From NCBI RefSeq assembly GCF_000956545.1, contig NZ_JYIT01000059.1, positions 1 to 52,666 on the forward strand: a stretch of DNA of 52,666 nt. The letters run 5' to 3'. The notes under the pieces were generated by a model. That model was not told the origin of the DNA. It saw only the letters and a program-made list of their open reading frames with translations, and did no database searches. Both the position numbers and the translations under genes were made by a program. Numbering within the stretch: the first letter of the stretch is position 1; every line of letters starts with the position of its first letter. This document shows, one piece after another, positions 1 through 8,960 of the stretch. The DNA is from Microbacterium azadirachtae (lineage in GTDB: Bacteria > Actinomycetota > Actinomycetes > Actinomycetales > Microbacteriaceae).

Positions 1-2
1 AG

Positions 3-125
3 CTGCGCTCGAAGGTCTACAAGGCGGCGCGCGACGTGCTGCACGAGCGCGGCTTCACCGAGGTGGAGACGCCGACCCTCACCCGCTCCACGCCGGAGGG
101 CGCGCGCGACTTCGTCGTGCTCGCG
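3..125 (+). pseudogene. aspS-like fragment (partial, 5' cut by window edge)
   Basis: Reading frame 3 is open from the first bases and encodes about 41 residues resembling the class II aspartyl-tRNA synthetase catalytic core, including a [17 protein letters not shown] block (motif 2 lead-in, normally followed by VPARL). The expected continuation is lost after about base 120: FVVPARL becomes FVVLARW, and the frame then reads into an unrelated protein. Only this block of a roughly 590-residue enzyme is visible, so it cannot be a working synthetase here. It is either a remnant left by recombination or an assembly join near a contig end. What lies left of base 1 is unknown. Confidence 0.55.
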
Positions 126-131
126 CGTTGG

Positions 132-533
132 ATGGCGTACGAGACCGATCCAGGACTGCTGCTGGCCTATCCGGCGATGGGCGACGCCCGAGATCCCTCG
201 ACGAGCGCGTTCCTCACCGCGATGGCGCAGGCCCGCGACGCCCGTCCCGCGCCGACCGCACGGATCACCCCAGCGGAGTTCGGCGCGTACCGCGACGCCG
301 TCGAACAGCTCCGCCGTGCGTTCGACACCGCCGAGGAGGACGCTCGAGCGCGGGCCGCCGGCCGGGATCCGGTGCGCGAGCGCGAGCGCGCCGCGCGCTC
401 CGGCGCCTGGCAGGACGCTGCGCAGCAGGCGATCGCACTGTCGGCGGACGCGCTGGACCGGGCGACCGATGCGGCCGCGTCGTGGGTGGCGGCGTGGAAC
501 GCGCGCGACCGAGGGCCCAAGCGACGCGGCTGA
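132..533 (+). CDS. Small alpha-helical hypothetical protein
   Basis: A 133-residue protein starting at the ATG at 132 (MAYETDPG) and ending in TGA. The upstream aspS-like fragment is in the same frame, so the reading frame as it stands is a fusion; I place the start at 132 because the aspS similarity ends just before it. The sequence is acidic at the front, rich in Ala/Arg/Asp, with long predicted helices (roughly 45-75 and 85-120) and a basic RGPKRRG tail. There is no signal peptide, membrane segment or catalytic motif. I do not recognise the family. A promoter or ribosome binding site cannot be judged because the upstream sequence may not be its native flank. Confidence 0.5.
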   Translation: MAYETDPGLLLAYPAMGDARDPSTSAFLTAMAQARDARPAPTARITPAEFGAYRDAVEQLRRAFDTAEEDARARAAGRDPVRERERAARSGAWQDAAQQAIALSADALDRATDAAASWVAAWNARDRGPKRRG

Positions 534-703
534 GAGCGGGCGGCGGAGGGCCGTCGGTCAGCCGGTCGCGGTTCCGGGGCCGGGGTGCGGGTGACGCCGG
601 GAGCGGGTGTCGATGCGGCTGAGGACGACGGGGCTTCGATGGGGGAGGGGATTCGAAACCCCGCCGCCTGTCTCAGAGTACTGTGCACCCGCCTGCGCAC
701 GCA

Positions 704-1156
704 TCAGAAACGGATCTCTGCGATCACTTCCGCGTACTCGGTCTCGCCCACGGGGGTGAAGCCCACCCGCTGGAAGAACGCCTCGGGTCCGCCGGCACCG
801 GCTTCGTAGATCACGTTCAGATGCTCGAAGCCGCGCTTGCGAGCCTCTTCGATCAGGCTCTCCACGGCGAAGCGGCCCACGCCGCGGCCCTGGTCGTCGG
901 CGTCGACGTTGATGCGCCACAGCACCGAGCGGAAGTGCTCCTCCGGGGCGTCGTGGTCGAAGTTCGCGCTGACGAAGCCGACGACCTCGTCGCCGTCCAG
1001 CACGACGCGCTGCCAGCTCGTCTGCGGATTCATGACGGTCGCGGCGATCCCGTACGAGACCGGAGCGAGGTACTGCTCCTGCCCGGGCTTGAGGGAGAGG
1101 TTGTTGACGGCGACGATCGTCGCCGCGGACAGTTCGACCAGTCGCAGTTCCGTCAT
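704..1156 (-). CDS. GNAT family N-acetyltransferase
   Basis: A 150-residue single-domain GNAT protein that would transfer an acetyl group from acetyl-CoA to an amine. The acetyl-CoA loop DDQGRGVGRFAVESL (about residues 86-100) fits the Q/RxxGxG/A signature, followed by the C-terminal beta-bulge region FFQRVGFTPVGE. The N-terminal part (LKPGQEQYLAPVSYGIA) resembles small polyamine/spermidine acetyltransferase-like members of the family, but the substrate is not established. No convincing Shine-Dalgarno precedes the ATG. Instead TAGCCT lies 6 bases upstream on the coding strand, which suggests a leaderless transcript. It is divergent from isocitrate dehydrogenase. Confidence 0.8.
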   Translation of the reverse strand: MTELRLVELSAATIVAVNNLSLKPGQEQYLAPVSYGIAATVMNPQTSWQRVVLDGDEVVGFVSANFDHDAPEEHFRSVLWRINVDADDQGRGVGRFAVESLIEEARKRGFEHLNVIYEAGAGGPEAFFQRVGFTPVGETEYAEVIAEIRF

Positions 1157-1363
1157 GGACCCAGGCTAAACCCTGGACGGCCCGCATGTCGGTCGTCGCC
1201 GAAAGGTGGGGAGAAGTTCACCTCGGCCGCCCCGGGGACGGTCTCCGCACGGGAGGCGCGCGGCAGGTATCTTGGTATCGAGACAAATCGTGCGCGTTTC
1301 CCCGCGTGAGCATCTGCGCGAGGCCGCTGTCTGAAACCCTTCCTGCGTGAAACGGAGACCCCG

Positions 1364-3583
1364 GTGACCGACGACGCCATCATCTACACCTACACGGACG
1401 AGGCGCCGGCGCTGGCCACGGCCTCGCTGCTGCCGATCGTCCAGGCCTTCGCCCACCAGGCGGGCGTGGACATCGAGACCCGCGACATCTCGCTCGCCGG
1501 CCGCATCCTCGCCGCGTTCCCCGAGCGCCTGAGCGCAGGGCAGGCCGTGGGCGACGCGCTCGCCGAACTGGGCGGACTCGCGACCACGCCCGAGGCCAAC
1601 ATCATCAAGCTGCCGAACATCTCGGCCTCGATCCCGCAGCTCAAGGCGGCGATCGCGGAGCTGCAGCAGAAGGGCTTCGACGTCCCCGACTATCCGGACG
1701 ACGCGTCCACGGTCGAGGAGAAGGACATCCGCGCCCGTTACGACCGCATCAAGGGCTCCGCCGTGAACCCGGTGCTGCGCGAGGGGAACAGCGATCGCCG
1801 CGCCCCGCTGGCGGTGAAGAACTACGCGAAGAAGCACCCGCACCGCAACAAGGCGTTCGGCGCCGGATCCAAGACGCACGTCGCGACGCTCGGTCACGAC
1901 GACTTCAAGGCCAACGAGAAGAGCTGGGTCTCCCCGGGCGACGATGTGCTGACCATCCAGCATGTGTCGGCCGACGGGCAGGTCACCGTGCTCAAGGAGA
2001 ACCTGAAGGTCCTCCCCGGCGAGATCGTCGACGCCACGTTCCTCGACGCCGCCGCCCTCGACGCCTTCCTGACCGAGACGCTCGCCGAGGCGAAGGCGGA
2101 GGACGTGCTGTACTCCGTGCACCTGAAGGCGACGATGATGAAGGTGTCCGACCCGATCATCTTCGGCCACGTCGTGCGCGCCTACTTCAAGGACGTCTTC
2201 GACCAGTACGGCGAGCAGCTCGCCGCCGCGGGCCTGACCGCCAACGACGGACTGGGGTCCATCCTCGCGGGACTCGCGGACCTCGAGGGCGGCGAGGCGA
2301 TCGCCGAGGCGTTCTTCCGCGCCATGGAGAACGGCCCGCGCCTGAGCTACGTGAACTCCGACAAGGGGATCACCAACCTGCACGTGCCGAGCGACGTGAT
2401 CGTCGACGCGTCGATGCCCGCGCTCATCCGCAACGGCGGCAAGCTCTGGGGCAAGGACGGCGGGGAGGACGACACCCTCGCGGTGATCCCCGACTCGTCC
2501 TACGCCGGCGTGTACCAGGCGACCATCGAGGACGTGATCGCGAACGGGCCGCTCGACCCCGCCACGATCGGGACCGTGCCGAACGTGGGTCTGATGGCGC
2601 AGGCGGCCGAGGAGTACGGCAGCCACGACAAGACCTTCGAGATCGCCGCGGACGGCGCCGTGCAGGTCGTGACCTCGGCCGGCGCGGTCGTGCTCGAGCA
2701 CCAGGTGCACGCGGGTGACATCTGGCGCGCGACCCAGACCAAGGACGTCCCCGTGCGCGACTGGGTCAAGCTCGCCGTGAGCCGCGCCCGTGCGACCGGC
2801 GCCCCTGCCGTGTTCTGGCTGAACCCGGAGCGCTCCCACGATGCCGCGCTGATCGCCAAGGTGACCGAGTACCTCAAGGACTACGACACCGAGGGCCTCA
2901 CGATCGAGATCCTCACGCCGGAGGAGGCGACGCGCTACTCGCTCGCCCGCATGCGCAAGGGCGAGGACACGATCTCCGTCACGGGCAACGTGCTGCGCGA
3001 CTACCTCACCGATCTGTTCCCGATCCTCGAGGTCGGCACGAGCGCGAAGATGCTGAGCATCGTCCCGCTGCTCGCCGGCGGCGGCCTGTTCGAGACCGGC
3101 GCGGGCGGATCCGCGCCCAAGCACGTGCAGCAGCTCGTCGAGGAGAACTACCTGCGCTGGGACTCGCTGGGCGAGTTCTTCGCGCTGGCCGCCTCCTTCG
3201 AGCACTTCGCCGACCGCACCGGCAACGCCAAGGCCGCCATCCTGGCCAAGACGCTCGACGCCGCGACCGGAACGTTCCTCGAGAACGACCGCTCGCCGGG
3301 CCGTGCGCTCGGCACGATCGACAACCGCGGGAGCCACTTCTACCTGGCGCTCTACTGGGCCCAGGAGCTGGCGAAGCAGACTGAGGACGCCGACCTCGCC
3401 GCGGCGTTCGCGCCGGTGGCCGCCGCGCTCGCGGCCGACGAGGAGCGCATCGTCTCGGAGCTGACCGCGGTGCAGGGCAAGCCGGCGGAGATCGGCGGCT
3501 ACTACCGCCCCGACGGCGCGCCGGTGGCGAAGGTCATGCGCCCGTCGGCCACGCTCAACGCGGTCATCGACGGCCTGAGCTGA
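1364..3583 (+). CDS. icd: Isocitrate dehydrogenase (NADP+), monomeric type
   Basis: A 739-residue enzyme matching the monomeric 80-kDa NADP-dependent isocitrate dehydrogenase family in length and throughout its sequence. It oxidatively decarboxylates isocitrate to 2-oxoglutarate in the TCA cycle and yields NADPH. Recognisable family blocks are [15 protein letters not shown] (about 85-99), [14 protein letters not shown] (about 131-144, substrate-binding), [12 protein letters not shown] and [17 protein letters not shown] near residue 650. The start is GTG at 1364 with GGAG nine to ten bases upstream; this fits the family N-terminus ([15 protein letters not shown]). It is monocistronic and ends at a strong hairpin. 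Monomeric Icd is common in actinobacteria, so this is a normal housekeeping gene. Confidence 0.97.
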   Translation: MTDDAIIYTYTDEAPALATASLLPIVQAFAHQAGVDIETRDISLAGRILAAFPERLSAGQAVGDALAELGGLATTPEANIIKLPNISASIPQLKAAIAELQQKGFDVPDYPDDASTVEEKDIRARYDRIKGSAVNPVLREGNSDRRAPLAVKNYAKKHPHRNKAFGAGSKTHVATLGHDDFKANEKSWVSPGDDVLTIQHVSADGQVTVLKENLKVLPGEIVDATFLDAAALDAFLTETLAEAKAEDVLYSVHLKATMMKVSDPIIFGHVVRAYFKDVFDQYGEQLAAAGLTANDGLGSILAGLADLEGGEAIAEAFFRAMENGPRLSYVNSDKGITNLHVPSDVIVDASMPALIRNGGKLWGKDGGEDDTLAVIPDSSYAGVYQATIEDVIANGPLDPATIGTVPNVGLMAQAAEEYGSHDKTFEIAADGAVQVVTSAGAVVLEHQVHAGDIWRATQTKDVPVRDWVKLAVSRARATGAPAVFWLNPERSHDAALIAKVTEYLKDYDTEGLTIEILTPEEATRYSLARMRKGEDTISVTGNVLRDYLTDLFPILEVGTSAKMLSIVPLLAGGGLFETGAGGSAPKHVQQLVEENYLRWDSLGEFFALAASFEHFADRTGNAKAAILAKTLDAATGTFLENDRSPGRALGTIDNRGSHFYLALYWAQELAKQTEDADLAAAFAPVAAALAADEERIVSELTAVQGKPAEIGGYYRPDGAPVAKVMRPSATLNAVIDGLS

Positions 3584-3586
3584 TCA

Positions 3587-3633
3587 GACGACGAAGGGGG
3601 CGGTCGCGAGTCGTGACCGCCCCCTTCGTCGTC
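3587..3633. terminator. Bidirectional intrinsic terminator between icd and the L,D-transpeptidase gene
   Basis: A perfect 19-bp inverted repeat (3587-3605 and 3615-3633) with a 9-base loop, starting four bases after the icd stop. The left arm contains AAGGGGGCGG, and the arms read the same on both strands. It can serve the two convergent genes. There is no long U-tract, as is usual for high-GC actinobacterial terminators. Confidence 0.9.
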
Positions 3634-3717
3634 GGCACGGGACGATGCGCCGACGCATGCGGAGAGGCCCGACGCGCGCTGCGCCGGGCCTCTTCGAAGA
3701 CGGAACCGGGATCCGGC

Positions 3718-5202
3718 TCAGTAGTGCACGTTCACCTCGGTGCCCTGCGGGCTCCAGTCGAACAGCCACTCGGCGCGCCACTCCGGCATGCCGACGCAGC
3801 CGTGGCTCATCGGCGTGCCCCAGTTGTCGTGCCAGTACACGCCGTGCAGGGCCTCGTCGCCGTTGAAGTACATGATCCACTTCACGTCCGGCTGGTAGTA
3901 GAACGGGGCCTTCGTGAGGTCGGTGTTGCCCATGTTCTGGGTCTCGAGCTTCCAGTTCACGGCGAACGAACCGGTGTGCGTCGCGAAGTCGCCGCGGCCC
4001 GAGGAGATCAGCCAGGAGTCGACGACGTTGCCGTTCTCGGTCACGGTGAGCGTCTCGGTGCTGAGGTTGACGTCGATCTTGCGCAGCAGCGTCGTGGAGG
4101 CGAAGGGCGTGTCCTTGACCGGAAGGGCGAACGCGCCGTTCCCGCCGGCGATCTGCGACGCGAACGCCGCCGCGACGCCGGAGACGTCGCCGAGCTGGCG
4201 TCCGGTGACGCCCGGGGTCACGTCGTCGAGCACGGCGCCCGAGGAGTCCACGATGCTGGTCGCATTGACCGGAGCGCGGTTGACCAGAGCGGGGAGGGCG
4301 TCGACCGACTTCTGGATGGCAGCCTGGTCGGCGTGGATGGTGAGCTTGCCGTCCTCGGGGGTGACGGTGATCCACTTCGAGGCGGTCGCCGGGTCGATCG
4401 GGACGGTGCGCTCGGTGCCGACGTAGAAGCCCAGGGCCGAGAGCATCGTGTTGAGCTGCGCTGCGGTCGCCGTGGCGTCCTTGTCGGTGATCGCCGGCGC
4501 GGTCGTCGCGGCCTTGGCGGGGAAGGACACCGATCCCTGGCCCTTCTCGGCGGCGGCGGTGATCGCGGTGGTGAGTGCCTTCAGGTCGATCCCCGAGCCG
4601 TTCTTCGCCGGGGTCGCGACGTAGCCGGTGCCGTTGAAAGCCACCGTGGCGTCGGTCGCGTCCTGGTAGACGGTGGGCACCTGAGCGCGCAGCGCGTGAT
4701 CGGCGGCCCGGTCGTCGAGACTGATCGTCGCGGCGACGGGTGCGCCCATCCAGGTCGTGATGTTCCACATCGGACGGTCGGCGAACGCCTTGTCGGCGAG
4801 CTTCGCCGCATCGACGCGCAGGCCCAGGTCGGATCCGGTGACGCGCTTGCCGGCGCCCTCGCCGGTGAGCGTGACCTGCATCCCGTTGAGATGGTTGCTG
4901 ACGGCCTCCGCCGCGGCTCCCGGGGTCATCCCGCCGACCTGCACGCCGGCGATGGCCGTGCCGGGGGCGATGAGGACGGTGGAGGCGGCACCGAGGCCCA
5001 GTGCGAGCACGCCCAGGCCGATGCCGACCCAGCGTCCGATGTGGCGCTTCTTCCGGGGTGCCTCCTCGGAGGGAGCCCACTCCACGGGGCGGTCGCCCGC
5101 GCCGCCGTCGCCCACGGCCTCTGCAGCCGTGTTCGCGTCCGTGCCGTCGACGATCGCGTTCTCCTCGGTCGGAGCCCCCGCTGCCGTTGCCAGATCCGTC
5201 AC
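3718..5202 (-). CDS. L,D-transpeptidase with YkuD catalytic domain and repeated peptidoglycan-binding-like N-terminal domains
   Basis: About 494 residues. A cytoplasmic, acidic N-terminus (1-55) is followed by one transmembrane helix (about 58-78, WVGIGLGVLALGLGAASTVL) and a large extracytoplasmic part. A proximal domain (about 85-130, AGVQVGGMTPGAAAEAV) resembles the PG_4/VanW-associated modules. The C-terminal YkuD domain (about 368-494) carries the catalytic signature HGVYWHDNWGTPMSHGCVGMP with the active-site Cys in SHGC. It would form 3-3 or protein cross-links in peptidoglycan. GTG at 5202 is preferred over the in-frame GTG at 5208, because the AAGGGGGG ribosome binding site is 7 bases from the former and only 1 from the latter. 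It is monocistronic and divergent from the ROK operon. Confidence 0.93.
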   Translation of the reverse strand: MTDLATAAGAPTEENAIVDGTDANTAAEAVGDGGAGDRPVEWAPSEEAPRKKRHIGRWVGIGLGVLALGLGAASTVLIAPGTAIAGVQVGGMTPGAAAEAVSNHLNGMQVTLTGEGAGKRVTGSDLGLRVDAAKLADKAFADRPMWNITTWMGAPVAATISLDDRAADHALRAQVPTVYQDATDATVAFNGTGYVATPAKNGSGIDLKALTTAITAAAEKGQGSVSFPAKAATTAPAITDKDATATAAQLNTMLSALGFYVGTERTVPIDPATASKWITVTPEDGKLTIHADQAAIQKSVDALPALVNRAPVNATSIVDSSGAVLDDVTPGVTGRQLGDVSGVAAAFASQIAGGNGAFALPVKDTPFASTTLLRKIDVNLSTETLTVTENGNVVDSWLISSGRGDFATHTGSFAVNWKLETQNMGNTDLTKAPFYYQPDVKWIMYFNGDEALHGVYWHDNWGTPMSHGCVGMPEWRAEWLFDWSPQGTEVNVHY

Positions 5203-5405
5203 GTGCACACCCCCCTTGAGTCAGAGTTCTGTCAGTCTTTCAAGGATAGGGGATGCCATATCACAAAACGGCAACGGAAGCACATCACCGGGCCGAAGCG
5301 GCTGATGCTCGGCGAATTCCGGGACGCGATGCGCGCGCACGGTCCGTGGCTGCCGGGATCCGGTAACGTGTGCAGAGCCCCGACTCGCGCCACGCGGGGG
5401 AGGGC

Positions 5406-5438
5406 TTGCTTTTCACCCCGTTCGTAAGGTGTACTAAC
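5406..5438 (+). promoter_or_regulatory. Promoter and ROK-type operator for the amino-sugar operon
   Basis: TTGCTT (5406-5411) and TGTACT (5430-5435), 18 bases apart, form a plausible sigma-70-type promoter. An inverted repeat GTTCGTA-N5-TACTAAC (5420-5426 / 5432-5438, 6 of 7 paired) covers the -10 region. Its AT-rich, palindromic character just upstream of a ROK regulator suggests an autoregulatory operator. This is inference from position and symmetry. Confidence 0.55.
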
Positions 5439-5471
5439 AAACATGGTCCCACGGATGAGCAGGGTCGCCCT

Positions 5472-6620
5472 GTGAGCGCCGAGAGCAGCGGCAGCCCGCA
5501 CCGCTTCGGGTCCGCGCGCAAGCTGCGCACGAGCACCAAGGTGCTTCCCGAGCACGCCCGCGGCCACAATCGCGCCCTCGTGCTGCAGACGCTCTATCAC
5601 GCCGGTGCGATGAGCCGCGCCGACCTCTCCCGGGAGACCGGTCTGACCCGCGTCACCATCTCCGATCTCGTCGGCGAGTTCATCCACGACGGGATCGTGG
5701 TCGAGAAGGGCATCCGCGAGACGACCGGACCGGGCAAGCCCCCGATCCTCATCGACATCGATCGCGAGGGCCACCGCATCGTCGGGCTCGACCTCGCGGA
5801 GCCGCACGTCTTCGCCGGAGCTCTGATGACGCTCGACGGCGTCGTGCTCGAGCGCCGCGAGATCCCGCGCCCGAGCGGCGGTACGGCCGCCTATGAGGCG
5901 GTGCGCACCCTCGCCGAGGGCATGGTCGGCCTGTCCACCGTCCCCGTGCTCGGCGTCGGCGTCGGAGCCCCGGGAATCGTCCGGCCGGACGGCATGGTGC
6001 TGAACTCGCCGAACCTCGGCTGGACCGACTTCCCGCTCGAGCGCCTTCTGAGCGCCGCCCTCGATCTGCCGGTGCTGGTGCGCAACGACGCCAACGCGGC
6101 GGTGCTCGCCGAGTACACGTTCGGCCAGGCGCGCCCCGACATGCTGCTGATCCGGATCGGGCGCGGCGTCGGCGCCGGACTCATCACGGACAGCCAGCCG
6201 CTGATCGGCAGCCGATTCGCGGCCGGCGAGATCGGGCACGTCGTGGTCGGCACCGACGGCGGCCCGCGCTGCGCCTGCGGCAAGAACGGCTGCCTGGAGG
6301 CGTGGCTGAACGCCCCGGGTCTGCGCGAGCGCATCGCCGCCGACCCCGCGGCGGAGGAAGAGGTGCTGCGCGAGGCCGGGATCCGCCTCGGCGTGGCCAT
6401 CGCGCCGATCGTCGCCGCCCTCGACCTGTCCGAGATCGTGCTCTCCGGGCCCGCCGACCTGCTCGCGGGCACCCTCATCGACGCGGCCCGCCGCACGCTG
6501 AGCGCGCGCACGCTCGAGGGCGTCTTCGACGACCTGGCGATCCGCTTGACGACGCAGGACGACATCGTGCTGCGCGGCGCGGCCGTCATGGTGCTGTCGG
6601 GTCAGCTGGGCGTCTCGTGA
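5472..6620 (+). CDS. ROK family transcriptional repressor (NagC/XylR type)
   Basis: 382 residues. An N-terminal winged helix-turn-helix (about 28-85: RALVLQTLYHAGAMSRADLSR... TRVTISDLVGEFI) precedes a ROK sugar-binding domain. The ROK domain shows VRNDANAAVLAEY and the zinc motif GEIGH...CACGKNGCLEAW. These features identify a ROK repressor whose DNA binding is released by a sugar or sugar phosphate. Given the downstream kinase and nagB, the effector is probably GlcNAc-6-P or GlcN-6-P. GTG at 5472 is chosen because AGGG lies 7 bases upstream and the homologous N-terminus begins there; an open frame continues upstream to 5370 without similarity. It overlaps the kinase by GTGA, so the operon is translationally coupled. 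Confidence 0.9.
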   Translation: MSAESSGSPHRFGSARKLRTSTKVLPEHARGHNRALVLQTLYHAGAMSRADLSRETGLTRVTISDLVGEFIHDGIVVEKGIRETTGPGKPPILIDIDREGHRIVGLDLAEPHVFAGALMTLDGVVLERREIPRPSGGTAAYEAVRTLAEGMVGLSTVPVLGVGVGAPGIVRPDGMVLNSPNLGWTDFPLERLLSAALDLPVLVRNDANAAVLAEYTFGQARPDMLLIRIGRGVGAGLITDSQPLIGSRFAAGEIGHVVVGTDGGPRCACGKNGCLEAWLNAPGLRERIAADPAAEEEVLREAGIRLGVAIAPIVAALDLSEIVLSGPADLLAGTLIDAARRTLSARTLEGVFDDLAIRLTTQDDIVLRGAAVMVLSGQLGVS

Positions 6621-7639
6621 GCGGGATCAGGGTCGGCCTCGACGTCGGCGGCACGAAGATCGAGGCGCTGGCGCTCGGCGAGGACGACACGGTCCTGGCG
6701 CGCACGCGGATCCCCACGGGCTGGGGCGACGACGCCGTCATCGCCGCCGTGTTCGCGGCGATCGAGGCGCTGGCCGTCGCGGGAGGCTTCGCCGTCTCCG
6801 AGGTGAGCTCGATCGGGATCGGGATCCCCGGCCTCGTCGACGCCCCGGCCGGTCGCGTGCTGCACGCCGTGAACCTCGGTGTCGAGGACCTGGACCTGGC
6901 CGCCGCGATCCGCGCCCGGATCCCCGTCCCCGTCGCGATCGAGAACGATGTGAAGGCCGCGGCGGTCGGTGCCGGATCCCTCCGCGGGGACGCCCGTTCG
7001 ATGGCCTATCTGAACCTCGGGACCGGGGTCGCCGCCGGCATCGTGATCGACGGCGCCCTCTGGCGCGGCGCCCGGGGGACCGCCGGCGAGGTCGGGCACC
7101 TGTCGGTGGACCCGGCAGGGCGCGTGTGCGGCTGCGGGCAGCGCGGCTGCATCGAGACGTTCTGCGGCGGCGGGGCTGTCATGAAGGCCTGGGGACGCGG
7201 AGGCGAGCTCCCCATCCGCGACATCTTCGATCTGGCCGAGGCGGGGGACGACCTCGCCGTCGAGCTGCGCGAGGGGATCGCGTTCGGCGCGGCCTCCGCG
7301 ATCCGCAGCCTCGTGCTCAGCGCCGACGTGGAGACCGTCGTCATCGGCGGAGGAATCACCGCGCTCGGCGACCGCCTGATGGGCGACGTGCGTGCACGGC
7401 TGCGGAGCGAGAACGCGGCGTCGCCGTTCCTCGCCTCGCTGCGCCTGGACGAGCGCATCGAGCTGCTGCCGGCGGGGTCGCCGGCCGCCTCGCTCGGAGC
7501 GGCCCTGGTGGGAGCCGCGCTGCTGCACGGCGAGGGCCCGCACACGGGGCGCGTGGTCCTGGCCGGGAGCACCGCGCCGAACGAGCCCGCACCGTCCGAA
7601 CGAGCCGAAACCGCATCAGAAGGAGCCCTCCATGGCTGA
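6617..7639 (+). CDS. ROK family sugar kinase (probable N-acetylglucosamine kinase or glucokinase)
   Basis: 340 residues. The N-terminal phosphate loop VGLDVGGTKIEALAL (about 5-19), the catalytic-base region VAIENDVKAAAVG, the ATP-binding LNLGTGVAAGIVIDG and the zinc motif GEVGHLSVD...CGCGQRGCIETF are all present, so unlike its upstream neighbour it is a kinase without DNA-binding domain. It would phosphorylate a hexose or N-acetylhexosamine at O6. Being between a ROK repressor and nagB favours GlcNAc as substrate, but glucose cannot be excluded. The last about 30 residues (after about 310) form a Pro/Glu-rich tail with no ROK similarity; the frame overlaps the nagB start by 8 bases. Confidence 0.9.
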   Translation: MSGIRVGLDVGGTKIEALALGEDDTVLARTRIPTGWGDDAVIAAVFAAIEALAVAGGFAVSEVSSIGIGIPGLVDAPAGRVLHAVNLGVEDLDLAAAIRARIPVPVAIENDVKAAAVGAGSLRGDARSMAYLNLGTGVAAGIVIDGALWRGARGTAGEVGHLSVDPAGRVCGCGQRGCIETFCGGGAVMKAWGRGGELPIRDIFDLAEAGDDLAVELREGIAFGAASAIRSLVLSADVETVVIGGGITALGDRLMGDVRARLRSENAASPFLASLRLDERIELLPAGSPAASLGAALVGAALLHGEGPHTGRVVLAGSTAPNEPAPSERAETASEGALHG

Positions 7640-8411
7640 AGTCGTCATCGTCGAGAACCCCGCCGCCGCCGGCGCCCTGGTCGCCGCCGAGATCGGACGG
7701 CTCATCGCCCGCCGCGCGGACGCGGTGCTCGGCCTCGCGACAGGGTCCACGCCGCTGCCGGTGTACTCGGCGCTGCGGAGCCAGCTCGAGGGCGTCGACG
7801 TGTCGCACGTGCGCGGCTTCGCGCTGGACGAGTACGTCGGGATCGACCCGTCCCACCCCGAGAGCTACCGCTCGGTGATCACCCGCGAGGTGGTCGAGCC
7901 GCTGGGGCTGACCCCGTCGCTCGTGCACGTGCCGGACGGATCGCTGGACGGCATCGAGCAGGCGGGCGCCGAGTACGACGCGAAGATCCGCGCGGCCGGC
8001 GGCGTCGACCTGCAGCTGCTCGGCATCGGCACCGACGGCCACATCGGCTTCAACGAGCCGGGCAGCTCCTTCGCCTCCCGTACCAGGGTGAAGACCCTCA
8101 CCGAGCAGACGCGCGAGGACAACGCGCGCTTCTTCGACTCGCCCGACGACGTCCCGATGCACTGCATCACCCAGGGACTCGGCACCATCCTGGAGGCGCG
8201 GCACCTCGTGCTGCTCGCCTATGGCGAGGGCAAGGCGCAGGCGATCGCGGACGCGGTGGAGGGACCGCTCTCGGCGATCCTGCCGGGGTCGGCCATCCAG
8301 CTGCACCCGCACGCCACGGTCGTGGTGGACGAGGCCGCGGCTTCGAAGCTCACGCTCGCCGACTACTACCGCTACACGTTCGCCAACAAGCCGGCGTGGC
8401 AGGGCATCTGA
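7632..8411 (+). CDS. nagB: Glucosamine-6-phosphate deaminase
   Basis: 259 residues, normal length for NagB. It converts glucosamine-6-phosphate to fructose-6-phosphate and ammonia, the last committed step of amino-sugar catabolism. Family blocks: LGLATGSTPLPVYSAL (about 34-49, phosphate binding), FALDEYVGIDPSHPESYR (catalytic Asp region), LLGIGTDGHIGFNEPGSSFASRTR (about 134-157), and ITQGLGTILEARHLVLLAYGEGKA. The ATG at 7632 has AAGGAG 7 bases upstream. It is the third gene of the ROK regulator-kinase-nagB operon. nagA and a hexosaminidase that would feed it lie about 5 kb away on the opposite strand. Confidence 0.96.
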   Translation: MAEVVIVENPAAAGALVAAEIGRLIARRADAVLGLATGSTPLPVYSALRSQLEGVDVSHVRGFALDEYVGIDPSHPESYRSVITREVVEPLGLTPSLVHVPDGSLDGIEQAGAEYDAKIRAAGGVDLQLLGIGTDGHIGFNEPGSSFASRTRVKTLTEQTREDNARFFDSPDDVPMHCITQGLGTILEARHLVLLAYGEGKAQAIADAVEGPLSAILPGSAIQLHPHATVVVDEAAASKLTLADYYRYTFANKPAWQGI

Positions 8412-8528
8412 CCGGCCGTCGTGCAGCCCGCATCCGGCGCGGACATCTCCCGAGATCAGGCGGGATCACCGGGATCAGGCGGATCCTCGCGCGATCGACC
8501 TGATCCGGGTCAGTCCTCCGGAGCCGGG

Positions 8529-8960
8529 TCAATCCGCCTGAGGCGGACGCGGGGAGTGGAGCGGATCCGGCCAGGCCAGGGGCAGCAGGTGCTCCTCACT
8601 GAGCGGGGCGAGCGGCAGCGTCGCGGCGTCTGCGGGGGTGATCCAGCGCAGTTCGGCGAGCTCGGCCTGCACCCGCACGTCGGCGGGCTCGGCCGTCGTC
8701 GCGAACGCGGTCGCGACGACGCGGTGCCCCGGCTCGTTGGCCGCGGCGGAGACGAATACGCCGAGCGGGCGCAGCCGGTCCTCGGCGATCTGCAGGCCGA
8801 GCTCCTCGTGCAGCTCCCGGGCGAGGGTCTGCGCGGCGGTCTCGCCGGCCTCGGGCTTGCCGCCCGGCTGCATGAAGCGCTCGGTGCCCTGCTTGCGGAC
8901 CACGAGGACGCGTCCTGCGCTGTCCGTGATGATCGCGGCGGAGACGTGGATGTCAGGCAT
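8529..8960 (-). CDS. NUDIX hydrolase
   Basis: 143 residues. The complete Nudix box is present at about 34-56: G at KPEAGET, then AREL and HEELGL, fitting GX5EX7REUXEEXGU. The start MPDIHVSAAIITDSAGRVLVVRK matches the MutT-like N-terminus of small Nudix enzymes acting on nucleoside diphosphate derivatives; the exact substrate cannot be told. A longer open frame to 9323 overlaps the oxidase gene and is not used. The ATG at 8960 overlaps the end of the upstream FAD oxidase by 8 bases, so the two are likely co-transcribed. Confidence 0.9.
   Translation of the reverse strand: MPDIHVSAAIITDSAGRVLVVRKQGTERFMQPGGKPEAGETAAQTLARELHEELGLQIAEDRLRPLGVFVSAAANEPGHRVVATAFATTAEPADVRVQAELAELRWITPADAATLPLAPLSEEHLLPLAWPDPLHSPRPPQAD

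Noticed and set aside
632..690. On the minus strand a GGGG-TTTCGAAT-CCCC element looks like a tRNA T-arm (possible tRNA-Ser end or attachment-site remnant).
   Set aside because: The loop has one base too many, the fifth stem pair is absent, and no acceptor, D-arm or anticodon arm can be built around it. It may be chance or a decayed remnant; not enough to call a tRNA.
1166..3337. A 723-codon open frame on the minus strand, antisense to icd.
   Set aside because: It is an artefact of high GC and third-position bias; the plus frame is a full-length isocitrate dehydrogenase with motifs, while the antisense product is Arg/Gly/Val low-complexity.
3613..5427. A 604-codon plus-strand frame opposite the L,D-transpeptidase.
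   Set aside because: Antisense shadow of a gene with clear TM helix and SHGC motif; no domain in the plus frame, and it runs through the terminator and the intergenic promoters.
5370..5471. N-terminal extension of the ROK repressor (34 codons).
   Set aside because: The stretch covers the candidate promoter and operator and encodes no family sequence; GTG 5472 is supported by AGGG at correct spacing.
8412..8548. Repeated GATCAGGCGGGATC / GATCCGGGTCA words and a 7-bp hairpin TCCGCCT-G-AGGCGGA in the nagB-Nudix gap.
   Set aside because: The words are short and overlapping, the arms are inconsistent, and part of the hairpin lies inside the Nudix gene. Probably a loose terminator region, not a defined repeat family.
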